Assembly (NCBI GenBank): GCA_963720785.1 | Contig: CAVRGQ010000001.1 | Location: forward strand, 54,682-118,681 | Reading direction: 5' to 3' | DNA length: 64,000 nucleotides | From: CAVRGQ01 sp963720785 | Lineage (GTDB): Bacteria; Actinomycetota; Acidimicrobiia; IMCC26256; DASPTH01 | In this document: positions 1 to 9,176 of the stretch, one piece after another | Layout: each line of letters opens with the position of its first letter | Numbering within the stretch: the first letter of the stretch is position 1 | Notes under the pieces: model-generated | The model's database searches: none | The model's input: only the letters and a program-made list of their open reading frames with translations | Told to the model about the DNA's origin: nothing | Position numbers and translations under genes: made by a program

Positions 1-398
1 CAGCTGATCGGGCGTCGGCGGGAGTACTCCACCGCGAGGTCGTCGGGCGCGCAGCAGAGCCAGGCGTCGACGACGGCACGCTTCACGTCGCGCTTCGTCG
101 CGACGGAGAGATCGATCAGCACTGCGGCGTAGCCGTCGAAGTGCGGGATGGTGAAGAAGCCGCGCAACCCCTCTTCGAGGATCGCGTCCTTCTCACCGAG
201 ATCGTCGGTGGTCAACGCGAGGATCGGACCCGTCGGGGGCGTCTCGTCGCCGTACCGCTTGATGTCGGCCTTGCTGAATGGCCGCTCCCACGCGAAGACC
301 TTGCTGTGCACCGTCCACGTGTGGTGCCCGTAGCGCGTGCCCTCCTCGACGTCGGGCAGCGCGGCGGCGAACTCGGCAACCTCCGACAGCGTGATCAC
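1..398 (-). CDS. MmcQ/YjbR family protein, 3' end cut by window edge
   Basis: Read from GTG at 398, 132 codons are visible and the last two bases in the window are TG, so a stop (TGA) probably lies one base outside. The protein shows the small CyaY-like MmcQ/YjbR pattern: an early GTRYGHHTWTV segment, a KVFAW strand, and a C-terminal run with GLRGFFTIPHFDGYAAVLIDL-type strands (here FFTIPHFDGYAAVLIDL) followed by AWLCCAP. Members are often called DNA-binding proteins, but a role for this one is unproven. The GTG start is favoured because TACCGT lies exactly 6 nt upstream (405-410), a leaderless-type -10. It is divergent from the membrane protein at 447. Confidence 0.75.
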   Translation of the reverse strand, partial: MITLSEVAEFAAALPDVEEGTRYGHHTWTVHSKVFAWERPFSKADIKRYGDETPPTGPILALTTDDLGEKDAILEEGLRGFFTIPHFDGYAAVLIDLSVATKRDVKRAVVDAWLCCAPDDLAVEYSRRRPIS

Positions 399-410
399 AT
401 GATCACGGTA
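391..410. promoter_or_regulatory. Divergent promoter with GTGATCAC palindrome
   Basis: GTGATCAC (391-398) is a perfect palindrome covering the GTG start of the MmcQ gene, and a second TGATCA follows at 400-405. On the minus strand TACCGT (410-405) sits 6 nt before the start codon. Sites overlapping a leaderless start would suit autoregulation or a neighbour repressor. This is inference only. Confidence 0.4.
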
Positions 411-446
411 CCGATCGCGGGGCCGTCGGGCGTAAGAGATCACGGG

Positions 447-956
447 ATGACGGGGTACGAGATCCAGGAGTGGTCGGACTTCGCGCTCGCGCAACTCGGT
501 GCGTCCGCCGCGCTGCTCGGTCTCGTGTTCGTCGGGTTGTCGATCAACCTGCGTGACGCCATCGGCAGCACCTCGCTCGTGAACCGGGCCGCGGAGGCCG
601 TGATCGCGCTCGCCGGCGTCCTCGTGGCCGCCACCTGCGTCCTGATCCCGCACCAGTCCCGTGCGGCGCTGACCATCGAGCTCCTCGCGATCGGCCTGCT
701 GATGCTCGCCGCGAACGTGCGCCGGCAACGCGCCGACTTCGCGCCCACCCCCGCCGACCACCGCGACCCGCCCCGGGTATCGAGGGTCGTGCGCCACATG
801 CTGGGCATCGCCACCCCGGTCCTCCTGATCGTCGCCGCGGTGACCCTCGCCGCGGAGGGTGGCGGTGGCCTCTACTGGTGGCCCGCGGCGATCGTGGCCG
901 CCGACGCGGCGGCGATCTCGAACGCGTGGGTGCTGCTCATCGAGATCCTCCGCTGA
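447..956 (+). CDS. Small integral membrane protein, unknown function
   Basis: 169 residues from ATG at 447, beginning MTGYEIQEWSDFALAQLG. About five hydrophobic segments are visible (roughly residues 12-33, 45-66, 72-90, 112-132, 138-165) with an Arg-rich cytoplasmic stretch near residue 90 (ANVRRQRADF). No catalytic motif is seen. The open frame extends upstream, but ATG at 447 is chosen because hydrophobic protein-like composition starts there and it clears the divergent MmcQ gene. Function is not recognised. Confidence 0.65.
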   Translation: MTGYEIQEWSDFALAQLGASAALLGLVFVGLSINLRDAIGSTSLVNRAAEAVIALAGVLVAATCVLIPHQSRAALTIELLAIGLLMLAANVRRQRADFAPTPADHRDPPRVSRVVRHMLGIATPVLLIVAAVTLAAEGGGGLYWWPAAIVAADAAAISNAWVLLIEILR

Positions 957-1003
957 CGGCCGGGCGCGCCTGACCAACCCCGAACTTGCGTCGCCGACGG
1001 GCG

Positions 1004-2073
1004 CTAGACGCCGGATCTGGACGCAAGGTCGATGAGGGCGAGCCAGTCGGCGACCATCGGGTTGTCCGCGTCGACGGTCGCGCCGGCCATCCCCCACTGG
1101 AGCATCGCCCGGGTGGCGGTGATGCAGATGATGGTCATCGAGAACGCGGTCCAGTACTCGAGGTGTGCGAGCGGGCGGCCGGTCGCGCGGCTCCACCGCT
1201 GCCAGGTCTCGTCGGCCGACGGGAGCGCGAGCGGCTCCGCGACCGCGCGCCGGTGCCGATCCTCGAGCATGAGGCTGTAGCCGACATCGGCGAGCGGGTT
1301 GCCCACGTACGCGACCTCGAAGTCGACGAGCGCGCGCACGGTGTCGCCGTGGACGATGCCGTTCACGAGGCGGGCGTCGCCGAGGCACACCGCGGGCGCG
1401 TCGTCCGCACCCGGTGGCACGTGCGCGGCGAGCCAGTCCAAGGCCGCGAGCTGTCGCGGCGCGGGCGCGCCGCCACCTCCGCCGAGCCCGCCCAGGATGT
1501 CGAGCAAGGCCTCGCGCCAGTAGTCGAGGACGTCGCGCACGCCACCCTCGGGGCCGGCAGCGGCGCCGGTGACGGTGCGCGCCGCGGGCACCCGGGCGGG
1601 GTCGATCGAGTGCATGGCCGCCAGCGCGTCGTGGAACGAGTCCCACACCGCGCGCTGCAGGTCCGGGCCACCGGCGCGCAGTTCCTCGTCGTCGTGGTAG
1701 CCGTTGGCCCCTGCGTCGGCGACGCCACGTCCGGGCACGTGGGCCGTCACGAAGCACGGCCGTCCCAGTGCGCCGGCGCCGTCGTCGATGGCGAGGATCT
1801 CGGGCACCGGGGCGCCGGCCGCCTGCAGCCCGGCCATCACCTGCGCCTCGCGCACCGCGCTGCGGCGGTACACCACGCTCGGTTCGCCGGGCGCCTTCAG
1901 CACCATCGCGCGGGGCCGCCACCGGTCACCGCGTCGATGCGCCACGCGCCGCTCGAGTGACCGCCGCCGAGGCGGTGCACGTCGATCGCGGTGATCGTGG
2001 GGTCGACCACCTCGGCGAGCCACTCCTGCAGGAGCCGCGGCTCGATCGGGCTGTCGGTGCTCTCATTCGCCAT
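1004..2073 (-). CDS. Phosphotransferase-family (APH-like) protein, frameshifted
   Basis: Aminoglycoside phosphotransferase / choline kinase fold. The N-terminus (MANESTDSPIEPRLLQEWL) starts at ATG 2073 and is in another frame from the rest; the frames join at 1912-1915, where a C run is one base short. After the joint come the nucleotide-site strand (AMVLKAPGE), VTAHVPGR, the catalytic-loop equivalent CLGDARLVNGIV and the metal-site equivalent LVDFEVAYVGNP. The usual HGD of the catalytic loop is LGD here, while Asp and the downstream Asn are kept. About 357 residues once repaired, normal for the acyl-CoA-dehydrogenase-associated branch of this family. Substrate unknown. Confidence 0.75.
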
Positions 2074-2108
2074 CGGGTTACCTTCTCACCCCAACCAGGG
2101 GGAATGCG

Positions 2109-3022
2109 ATGCCGAGCGTCGAACACGAGGAGATGGTGGCGCGCATCGTCGCCACCGGGATGCGGACGCCGGAGGAGGCCGATCCCGCGCTCATCGCCGC
2201 GATGCGCGACCACGAACTCGCGGCGCCCCGACCCGACATCGCCGACATGCGCGTCACCGACGTGGTCCACGGTGGCGTGCCCTGCCTCGAAGTCACGCCG
2301 GCCGACGGCGAGATCGGCGAGACCGTCGGCACCGTCGTGTACGTCCACGGCGGCGGCTACATCTGGATGCGCGCCGCCACCCACCTCGCGGTCGCCGCGG
2401 CGTTCGTGCGGGCGACGGGCTGCCGCTGCGTCAGCGTCGACTACCGCCGCGCGCCGAGCACCCCTTCCCCGCTCCGGTCGAGGACCTCGTCGCGGTGTAC
2501 TCGGCACTCCTCGACGCGGGTGAGGCACCCGGCGCCATTGCGATTGCCGGCGACTCCGCCGGCGGCGGACTGGTGATCGCCGGCCTGGTCGCACTGCGCG
2601 ACGCGGGCATCGCCCTCCCGGCCGCGGGCGTGAGCATCTCGCCGTGGAGCGACCTCGCGGTCACGGGCGCGTCGGCCGACACCGTCGACGACCCCATCGT
2701 GAGCGGCAACGCGCTGCGGATGATGGCCGGCATCTACCTCGCCGGCGCCGATCCCCACTCCCCCACTGCGTCGCCGCTCTACGCCGACCTGACCGGGCTT
2801 CCCCCACTGCTCGTGCAGGTCGGCACCCGCGAGTCGTTGCTCGACGATGCCCGGCGCGTGGCCGCGGCCGCCCGCTCCGCCGGGGTGGCCGTGACCCTCA
2901 CCGAGTTCGAGGACGTGATCCACATGTGGGTGGTGAGCGGACCCGACATCCCCGAGTCGCTCGCCGCCTACGGTGAGGCGGGCGCGTTCGTCCGGACCCA
3001 TCTGCTGCGGGAGGCCCGATGA
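2109..3022 (+). CDS. Alpha/beta hydrolase, hormone-sensitive-lipase (family IV) type, frameshifted
   Basis: Carboxylesterase with the HSL signature: oxyanion-hole HGGGYIW near residue 76, nucleophile elbow GDSAGGG, and a C-terminal DVIHMW that supplies the catalytic His. ATG 2109 follows a purine-rich site (GGGGGA, about 7 nt upstream). The frame breaks near 2456, where YRRAP should continue as EHPFPAPVEDL; adding one G (CCG to CCGG) restores it. About 305 residues after repair, typical for the family. The stop overlaps the next start (ATGA), so it is translationally coupled to the molybdopterin oxidoreductase. Substrate is not predictable. Confidence 0.85.
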
Positions 3023-5113
3023 CCACGGTGAACACGTTCTGCCGCCTGTGCGAGGCGGGGTGCGGCATGGTCGCCACCGTCGAGGACGGCCGGCTCGTCC
3101 AGGTGCGCGCCGACAAGGACCATCCGGTCACGCAGGGCTTCGCGTGCAAGAACGGGCTGCGCGCGGTCGACGTGCACCTCGACCCCGACCGCGTGCTCCG
3201 TCCCCAACAGCGGACCGAAGCCGGTTGGGCCGACGTGTCGTGGGACGACGCACTCGCCGGGATCGCCGCCCGACTGCAGGAGATCACCGCCGTGCACGGG
3301 CCGCGCAGCGTCGGCATCTTCCTCGGCAACCCGAACGCGTTCAACGCGACGGTGGGTGCCGCGCTCGATGTCGCTCGCCCCCGCGCTCGGCACCGACCGG
3401 CTCTTCTCGTCGGCCACGCAGGACTGCAGCAACAAGTACGCGGTGTCGGAGCTGGTGTACGGCTCCATGTCGGCGCAGCCCATCCCCGACCTCGACCACA
3501 CCGAGCTGCTGATGCTCATCGGCACCAACCCGCGCGTGAGCAAGTCGTCCTATATGAGCGTGCCCGACCCCGTCGCCGCGCTGCGCGAGCTGCGCGACCG
3601 AGGCACGCGGGTGATCTTCGTCGACCCGCTCGACGTGGAGCCCGACATCGGCGAGTGCGTCCAGCTACGTCCCGACAGCGACTCGTACCTGCTCGCGGCG
3701 ATGCTGCACGAGATCCACGCAACGGTGGGCTTCCGCCTCGGCGCGTTCGACGGACGGGTCGACGGCCTCGACGAGGTGGCCGCGTTCGTGGCGCCCTACT
3801 CCCCCGAGGTGGTTGCCGACGTCGTCGGCATCCCCGCCGAGCGGATCCGCCAACTGGCCCACGACTTCGCCGCAGCCGACGGCGCATCGATCCACGCCTC
3901 GACCGGGTTGAACATGGGTCGCCAGGGTGCACTCGCCTACTGGCTGGTGCAGATGCTGTTGCTGTGCACCGGCAACCTCGACCGGCGCGGCGGCAGCTTC
4001 TTCGGCGCCCGTGCGTTCCCGCACGTGCCGCCCACCGTCGACCGCTCCGACGCGTCGTTCGAGCAGACGCCCTGGGGTCGGCTGCGCCGCCCGATCGGCA
4101 CGATGCTCCCTGCCGCGATCATCCCCGAGCTCATCGAGGACCCCGACGAGCCGATGCGCGCGCTGTTCGTGTTCGCGGGCAACCCCGCGCTCACGGTCGG
4201 CGGTGGCGATCGCCTCACCGACGCGCTCGGCTCGCTCGACCTGCTCGTGTCGGTCGATCTCTACCGCAACGCGACCGGCGAGCTGGGCGACTACGTGCTG
4301 CCCGCCACCGACCAGTTCGAGCGCGAAGACCTCAACACGTTCGTGCAGGGGGTGCAGCGCACGCCGTTCGTGCAGTGGACGCCCAAGGTGTGCGAACCCG
4401 AGGGCGAGGCCCGCGAGGAGTGGCGCATCTGCGCGGATCTCGTGCGGGCGATGGGCAAGGACGCCGCGCTCGACTCCACCATGGAGTCGGTGCTGCCCAT
4501 GATGTACGACGGCGCGCTCGCGCCGCGGGGCCTGAGCATCGAGGCGCTGCGCGACGCCGGCGGTGTCGCCACCCTCGACGAGCCCGGCCCCGGTGGCTCG
4601 CTCGACCGGCTCGGCCTCACCGGCACGATCGAGTGCGCGCCCGAGGCGCTGCAGTCCACGATCGAGCGCGGGCACGCGCTGTTCGCGGCGATGCGGGCCG
4701 CGGTGGCCGCGGATCCCGCGGGCCGCTTCAGCATGATCACGCGGCGCACGCTCGGCTCCATCAACACGTGGATGCTCAACCTGCCCGGCGGCGAGGAAGA
4801 CGGCTCGGGCAACCCGCTGTGGATGCACCCCGACGACGGCGAGCGTCTCGGCCTGGTCGCCGGCGCGGTCGCGACGATCCGCAACGAACGCGCCACGTTG
4901 GCCGCACCGGTGCGCTTCGACCCGCGGCTGCGGCCCGGCGTGGTCGCGATGACGCACGGCTTCGGCAACGCCTCGACCACCGGCATGCCCACCGCGCAAC
5001 GGCGCGGCGGCGTGAACGTGAACGCGCTGGCGCCGTCGGGCCCCGACGCCTTCGATCCGGTGAGTGGCATGCAACAGATCACGGGAATCCCGGTCGACGT
5101 CTCGGCTGGCTGA
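3019..5113 (+). CDS. Molybdopterin oxidoreductase (DMSO reductase superfamily), frameshifted
   Basis: About 698 residues. An N-terminal [4Fe-4S] motif is seen (FCRLCEAGCGM, fourth Cys in GFACKNG), then the molybdopterin domain with TQDCSNKYAVSE, where the Cys is a candidate Mo ligand, LIGTNPRVS, FAGNPAL, and a C-terminal dinucleotide-binding domain (SMITRRTLGSINTWMLNLPGG; HGFGNAS). The frame changes near 3358-3366; restoring a CG in GCCGCGCTC gives a continuous protein (VGAARSMSLAPALG). No signal peptide and no adjacent Fe-S or membrane subunit, so a cytoplasmic single-subunit enzyme is likely. The electron acceptor and substrate are unknown. Starts within the stop of the upstream lipase. Confidence 0.87.
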
Positions 5114-5122
5114 GGTTCGTCG

Positions 5123-5563
5123 TCAGGACTCCGTCGACTCGACCGGGTCGCGACGACGTTGGAGCCAGACCACCGCGAGCCCCGCCAGGAAGAACACGAA
5201 GCCGACGAGTGCGTGGAAGAGGAGGGCCGTCACGATCGGCTGCCAGATCGCGTCCAGGTACCGGCCGGGTTCGAAGTGCCCACCGGTGGTGTGCCACTGG
5301 TTGTCGGAGCCCAGGTGGACCTTGGGAACGATCTCCTCAGCCGCTTGATTGTTCGCCTCTCCGAGTACGGAGACGACGATGATCCAGAGGCAGACGTTGC
5401 CGACCGTCTCAGCCCCTTCGTGTGCGTCCTCGCGACGGAACGCCAGGGCAACGCCGCCCACTGCCGCGGCAGTCCAGCCGGCCAGCTCGACCACTAGTTC
5501 CAGCCAGTGCGGCAGCACGGGGTAGCTCGCGATCACTGACACGAACGGAGCGATCGGCGTCAT
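5123..5563 (-). CDS. Hypothetical membrane protein
   Basis: 146 residues with three or four hydrophobic segments (about 8-24, 31-45, 58-72, 112-136) separated by a hydrophilic loop containing KVHLGSDNQWHTTGGHF. The start ATG at 5563 is supported by GAGTCT 6 nt upstream (5570-5575). Convergent with the molybdopterin oxidoreductase. No family recognised. Confidence 0.6.
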   Translation of the reverse strand: MTPIAPFVSVIASYPVLPHWLELVVELAGWTAAAVGGVALAFRREDAHEGAETVGNVCLWIIVVSVLGEANNQAAEEIVPKVHLGSDNQWHTTGGHFEPGRYLDAIWQPIVTALLFHALVGFVFFLAGLAVVWLQRRRDPVESTES

Positions 5564-5586
5564 CGGTTCAGACTCACCGATGTGAA

Positions 5587-6489
5587 CTATTCCGTCAACA
5601 TCTGCTCAGTGCGGTCCGCCGAACGCAGGCGTTCGGCGGCGCGGCGCAGCAGGTCGAGGTGACCGCCGGGCCACGCCGCCCCGCCGCGCAACGTGTTCAC
5701 TGCGACGTGGTCGGCGCCCGCGTCGCGCCAACGCGTGACGCCGTCGGCCAGGCGATCGAGGTTGTCCTCGCGCGCCCACACGTGGCCTTCGAGCCCGAGT
5801 GTCTCCGGGTCGCGCCCCGCCTCGAGCGCCGCGGCGCGCACAGCCGCCCACGCTGCTTCGAAGCCGCGACCGGGTTGCACCTGTGGCATCGGCAGCCACC
5901 CGTCGGCGGTGCGCCCGACCCGGGCCGTCGCCCGGGGATCGGCCCCGCACCCGAGCCACAGCGGGATCGGCCGCACCGGTCGGGGCGCGATCCCCGCGGC
6001 GCGCACCCGGTCGGTGCCGCCGTCGTGGTCGAGCGTGTCCTCGGTCCACAACCGCCGCAGCAGCTCCACCTGCTCCTCGATGCGCGCCGCGCGCGTCGCG
6101 AACTCCTGGCCGAGTGCCTCGTACTCCACGTCGTTCCAGCCGATGCCCACCCCGAGGCGCAACCGCCCCGGAGACAGCAGCTCCAGCGTCGCGGCCTGCT
6201 TCGCCACCAACGCGGTCTGGCGCTGCGGCAGCACGAGCACGTCGGTCACCAGTTCCAGGCTGCACTCCCGCAGGAGGAACCCGAACAGCACCAACGGTTC
6301 GAGGAACGGGTCCCGGTGGTCGTACGCGCCGTCCCAGCCCGGGCGCGCCACCGAATCCGCGCCGAGGACATGGTCGAACACGAGGAGGTGGTCGTAGCCC
6401 ACGTCCTCGAGCGCGTGCACGAAGGCGAGGATCTCCTCCGGGTCGACGCTGGTGAACTCGGCTTGCGGGAACACGGCCCCGAGACGCAC
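5587..6489 (-). CDS. LLM-class flavin/F420-dependent oxidoreductase
   Basis: 300-residue TIM-barrel protein of the bacterial luciferase-like monooxygenase family. Visible family blocks: N-terminal MRLGAVFPQAEF, GYDHLLVFDHV, LVLPQRQTALVAKQAATLELLSPGRLRLGVGIGWNDVEYEAL (split here as QRQTALVAKQAATLE then GRLRLGVGIGW), and IPLWLGCGADPRATAR. In actinobacteria this subfamily normally uses coenzyme F420; that cofactor assignment is family knowledge, not shown by the sequence. GTG start with a GAGGGG-like site upstream. Substrate unknown. Confidence 0.85.
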   Translation of the reverse strand: MRLGAVFPQAEFTSVDPEEILAFVHALEDVGYDHLLVFDHVLGADSVARPGWDGAYDHRDPFLEPLVLFGFLLRECSLELVTDVLVLPQRQTALVAKQAATLELLSPGRLRLGVGIGWNDVEYEALGQEFATRAARIEEQVELLRRLWTEDTLDHDGGTDRVRAAGIAPRPVRPIPLWLGCGADPRATARVGRTADGWLPMPQVQPGRGFEAAWAAVRAAALEAGRDPETLGLEGHVWAREDNLDRLADGVTRWRDAGADHVAVNTLRGGAAWPGGHLDLLRRAAERLRSADRTEQMLTE

Positions 6490-6560
6490 GCTGCTACCCC
6501 CTCACCGGCCCCACCGGCTCCCGCCGGCTGCACCCTGCCCGGACCCCTGGAGGTTCGCAC

Positions 6561-7022
6561 ATGGAATCCTGGTACGACACCCTCGAGATCCGCGCCGTGC
6601 TCGATCGTTACGCCGCGGGGATCGACCGTCGCGACTGGGACCGCTTCGCGAGCTGCTTCACCGAGGACTGCCACGTGGACTACGGCCCGAACGGCGTGTA
6701 CACGTCGCGCGACCCGTTCGTGGAGGCGTTCGACCTCATGCACCGGCCGCCCGTCGGCGCGACGCTGCACCGCGTCACCAACCACGACATCGTGGTCGAC
6801 GGCGACTCCGCCACCGCGATCTCCTACTTCGACGCCGTGCTGAAGGTCGAACACAAGGGCTTCCAGCTCCTCCACGTGATCGGCACGTACACCGACGAGC
6901 TGCGCCACACCTCCGACGGTTGGCGCATCTCCCGCCGCACGGCCGACAGCGTGATGCGCCGCCGCGAGCACGAACCCCAGGCACCCACGCCGCCGGCCGC
7001 ACCGGCGTCCGGACAAGGCTGA
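6561..7022 (+). CDS. SnoaL-like / NTF2-like polyketide-cyclase-fold protein
   Basis: 153 residues. The N-terminus (ESWYDTLEIRAVLDRYAAGIDRRDWDRF) followed by CFTEDCHVDYGP is the classic opening of the SnoaL_4 cone-shaped fold, which binds small hydrophobic ligands or catalyses isomerisation/dehydration. A GGAGG site lies 8 nt before ATG 6561. The C-terminal 20 residues are a Pro/Ala-rich tail. The stop overlaps the start of the next gene by one base (TGATG), implying co-translation with the isomerase. Confidence 0.8.
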   Translation: MESWYDTLEIRAVLDRYAAGIDRRDWDRFASCFTEDCHVDYGPNGVYTSRDPFVEAFDLMHRPPVGATLHRVTNHDIVVDGDSATAISYFDAVLKVEHKGFQLLHVIGTYTDELRHTSDGWRISRRTADSVMRRREHEPQAPTPPAAPASGQG

Positions 7023-7855
7023 TGGAGGGCCTCGCGCTCTGCGCCCGCACCGTGCCGAAGGCGCCGCTGCCCGAACGCATCGAGCTCGCCGCACGGCACG
7101 GTTTCACCCACGTCTCGCTCACGGGTCATGACGCGATCGCCATCCTCGGCGGCGAGCTCCCGGTCGCGGTCGTGCACGATCTGCTCGCCGGCCACGGGAT
7201 CGCGATCGCCGAGCTCGACGCCGTCGTCGAGTGGTTGCCGTCCGCCGACCCGATCCCGCCCGAGATGCGCTCCCCCGTCGGCGAGGCCGAGTTCCACGTC
7301 GTTGCCGACGCGTTCGGCGCCACGATGGTGAACGTCGTCGACCTCGTGGCCGGACCCACACCCCCACTCGACGAGTGCGCGGCCGCGTTCGCCGCGGTGT
7401 GCGACCGGGCCGCCGCGCACGGTCTGCGCGCGGGCATCGAGTTCGTGCCGTGGACCCGGATCCCCGACCTCGCCACCGCGGTCGCGATCGTGCAGCTCGC
7501 CGATCGTCCGAACGGTGGCGTGATGCTCGACACCTGGCACCTCTTCCGCAGTGGTGGCACCCCCGCCGACGTGGCTGCGGTCCCCGCCGAGCTGATCGTC
7601 GGGATCCAGATCAACGACGCGCCCGAGCCGGAGCGCAACGCCCGCGTGCAGCAGGCCGTGCAGCGCCGGTTGCTCCCCGGCGACGGGGTGGTCGGCGTCG
7701 CCGCGATCCTCGCCGGCCTCGACGCACGCGGCTGCACCGCACCCATCGGCTGCGAAGTCACCTCCGCCGAGCTCGCCTCGCTGCCCGCCGACGAAGCCGT
7801 CGGTTTGGTCGCCGCTGCGGCGAGGAAGGTCAGCCCGGCGCGCCGGGCGCCCTGA
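7022..7855 (+). CDS. Sugar phosphate isomerase/epimerase-like TIM-barrel protein
   Basis: 277 residues of the xylose-isomerase-like / AP-endonuclease-2 fold: ELAARHGFTHVSL, a GIEFVPWTRIPDL strand and VMLDTWHLFRSG, the latter carrying the conserved Asp and His metal ligands, then IQINDAP and a C-terminal CEV. Coupled to the upstream SnoaL-like protein. Together they could handle a small hydroxylated ligand, but no pathway can be named. The 3' end overlaps the convergent PPOX gene by 26 bp. Confidence 0.8.
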   Translation: MEGLALCARTVPKAPLPERIELAARHGFTHVSLTGHDAIAILGGELPVAVVHDLLAGHGIAIAELDAVVEWLPSADPIPPEMRSPVGEAEFHVVADAFGATMVNVVDLVAGPTPPLDECAAAFAAVCDRAAAHGLRAGIEFVPWTRIPDLATAVAIVQLADRPNGGVMLDTWHLFRSGGTPADVAAVPAELIVGIQINDAPEPERNARVQQAVQRRLLPGDGVVGVAAILAGLDARGCTAPIGCEVTSAELASLPADEAVGLVAAAARKVSPARRAP

Positions 7856-8375
7856 GGTGGTCGCCGGGCAGGTGCGTACCCGAGCCGTACTTGTCGCCCT
7901 TGGGCGTCTTCGTACCGTCGAACGTCACGAGGTTGGTGACCTCGATCCGGAACGGCACGCGACCCACCGCGATCCAACTCCGGAAGTAGCGCTCGGCGTC
8001 GATGCCCGCGGCCGCGAAGCTCTCGGCCGACGCCCGCATGAGCACGCCGCGGCTGACCGCCCCGTCGGGGTCGTCGAGCTCGTGGGCGATCCCTTCGACG
8101 ATCACGAACTTCGTCGGGAAGGCGGGCACGCTGCCGACGCTCAGCGACACTCGCGGGTCGCGCCGCAGTCGGTACAGGCCGGAGTGATCGAGCCCGAACG
8201 TCACGAAGAACGACTCGCCGTCCCAGTCGAAGCCCACCGGCACGACGAACGGCGACCCGTCCCGTCGCAGGCTGGCCAGCATGATCGTGTCGGCCCGGGC
8301 GAGGAACTCGTCGAGCTCGTCCGGCGTCATCGCCAGGTCGCCGTAGCGCGGCGCGTTCGCATCGTGGGTCGCCAT
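7830..8375 (-). CDS. PPOX-class (pyridoxamine 5'-phosphate oxidase-like) F420/flavin protein
   Basis: 181 residues with the split beta-barrel pattern: MTPDELDEFLARADTIML, SLRRDGSPFVVPVGFDWDGE, then RLRRDPRVSLSVG and KFVIVEGIAHEL. The family reduces or binds F420 or flavin-linked substrates in actinobacteria. ATG 8375 is chosen over an upstream start because CATTGT lies 6 nt before it (8382-8387) and the sequence begins MATHDANAPRYGDL. Only 17 bp separate it from the divergent epimerase. Confidence 0.8.
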   Translation of the reverse strand: MATHDANAPRYGDLAMTPDELDEFLARADTIMLASLRRDGSPFVVPVGFDWDGESFFVTFGLDHSGLYRLRRDPRVSLSVGSVPAFPTKFVIVEGIAHELDDPDGAVSRGVLMRASAESFAAAGIDAERYFRSWIAVGRVPFRIEVTNLVTFDGTKTPKGDKYGSGTHLPGDHLRAPGAPG

Positions 8376-8380
8376 GTCGC

Positions 8381-8387
8381 CACAATG
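8381..8387. promoter_or_regulatory. Overlapping divergent -10 elements
   Basis: The 17-bp gap between two divergent starts (ATG 8375 minus, GTG 8393 plus) contains CACAAT (8381-8386) reading right and CATTGT (8387-8382) reading left, each 6 nt from its start codon. The two -10 boxes share five bases, so the two polymerases could not bind together. Confidence 0.45.
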
Positions 8388-8392
8388 CACGA

Positions 8393-9149
8393 GTGAGCGA
8401 GCCCGAGGCAACCGTGCGCCGCGTGCTGGTCGTCGGCGCCGCCGGTGAGATCGGCACCGCGGTGTCGACGCGACTCCCGGAGCTGCTCGGCCGCGCCTGG
8501 GAGGTCCGCCGCGCCGATCTTCGTGACGGCGGGCACGACATCGAGGCCCTCGACATCACCGACCTCGACGCCTACCGCTCCGGCGTGCCAAGGCGTCGAC
8601 ACGCTCGTGCACCTCGCCGGCGAACGGGACGACACCGCACCGTGGGAGCGGCTGCACGGACCCAACGTGGTCGGCACGCACCACGCCTTCGAGGCCGCGA
8701 GTCGCGCCGGTTGCCGCCGGGTGGTCTTCGCCAGCAGTGTGCACGTGCTGCTCGGCCACCCTCCCGAGATCCCGTTGGGACCCGACACGCCGCCGCGGCC
8801 CGCGAACCTCTACGGCGCGACCAAGGCGTGGGGCGAGTCACTCGCCCGGCTGTACTCCGACCAGGCCGGGCTCTCCTGCCTCTGCCTGCGGATCGGCTGG
8901 GCGGGCGCGCCCGACGACGCGCGCAAGCTGCGCATCCCCGCCGCCCGCGACCTCTACCTCACCTACGACGACGCGGCCCGGCTGATCGCCGCCTGCGTCA
9001 CCGCACCCGACGACGTGCGCTTCGCACTCCTCAACGCCGCATCGGCGAACGCGGGGAGCCGCTTCCCGGTCGACGACACGCGCCGGGCGGTCGGCTACCA
9101 GCCTCGGGACGACGCCCACGCGCTGTGGGCGCAGCTCGCCACGGAGTGA
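8393..9149 (+). CDS. NAD-dependent epimerase/dehydratase (extended SDR), frameshifted
   Basis: About 253 residues. The Rossmann motif GAAGEIG is at residues 15-21, the active-site YGATK follows SSVHVLLGH, and LRIGWAG comes next; the last two resemble uronate dehydrogenase-like SDRs. GTG start at 8393. The frame shifts at about 8580-8587; adding a CG in CCGGCGTG gives RSGACQGVDTLVHLAG. Uronate or another hexuronate/aldose dehydrogenation is a possible role by family resemblance only. Confidence 0.8.
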
Positions 9150-9176
9150 GCGGCCTCGTCGATCGGATCGAGTCGA

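Noticed and set aside
983..1029. Terminator after the APH gene (ACTTGCGTC / GACGCAAGGT arms)
   Set aside because: The arms are about 30 bp apart and one lies inside the coding region; too weak to annotate.
3410..3450. Selenocysteine in the molybdopterin enzyme
   Set aside because: The Mo-ligand position is encoded as Cys (TQDCSNK) and no in-frame TGA is present there.
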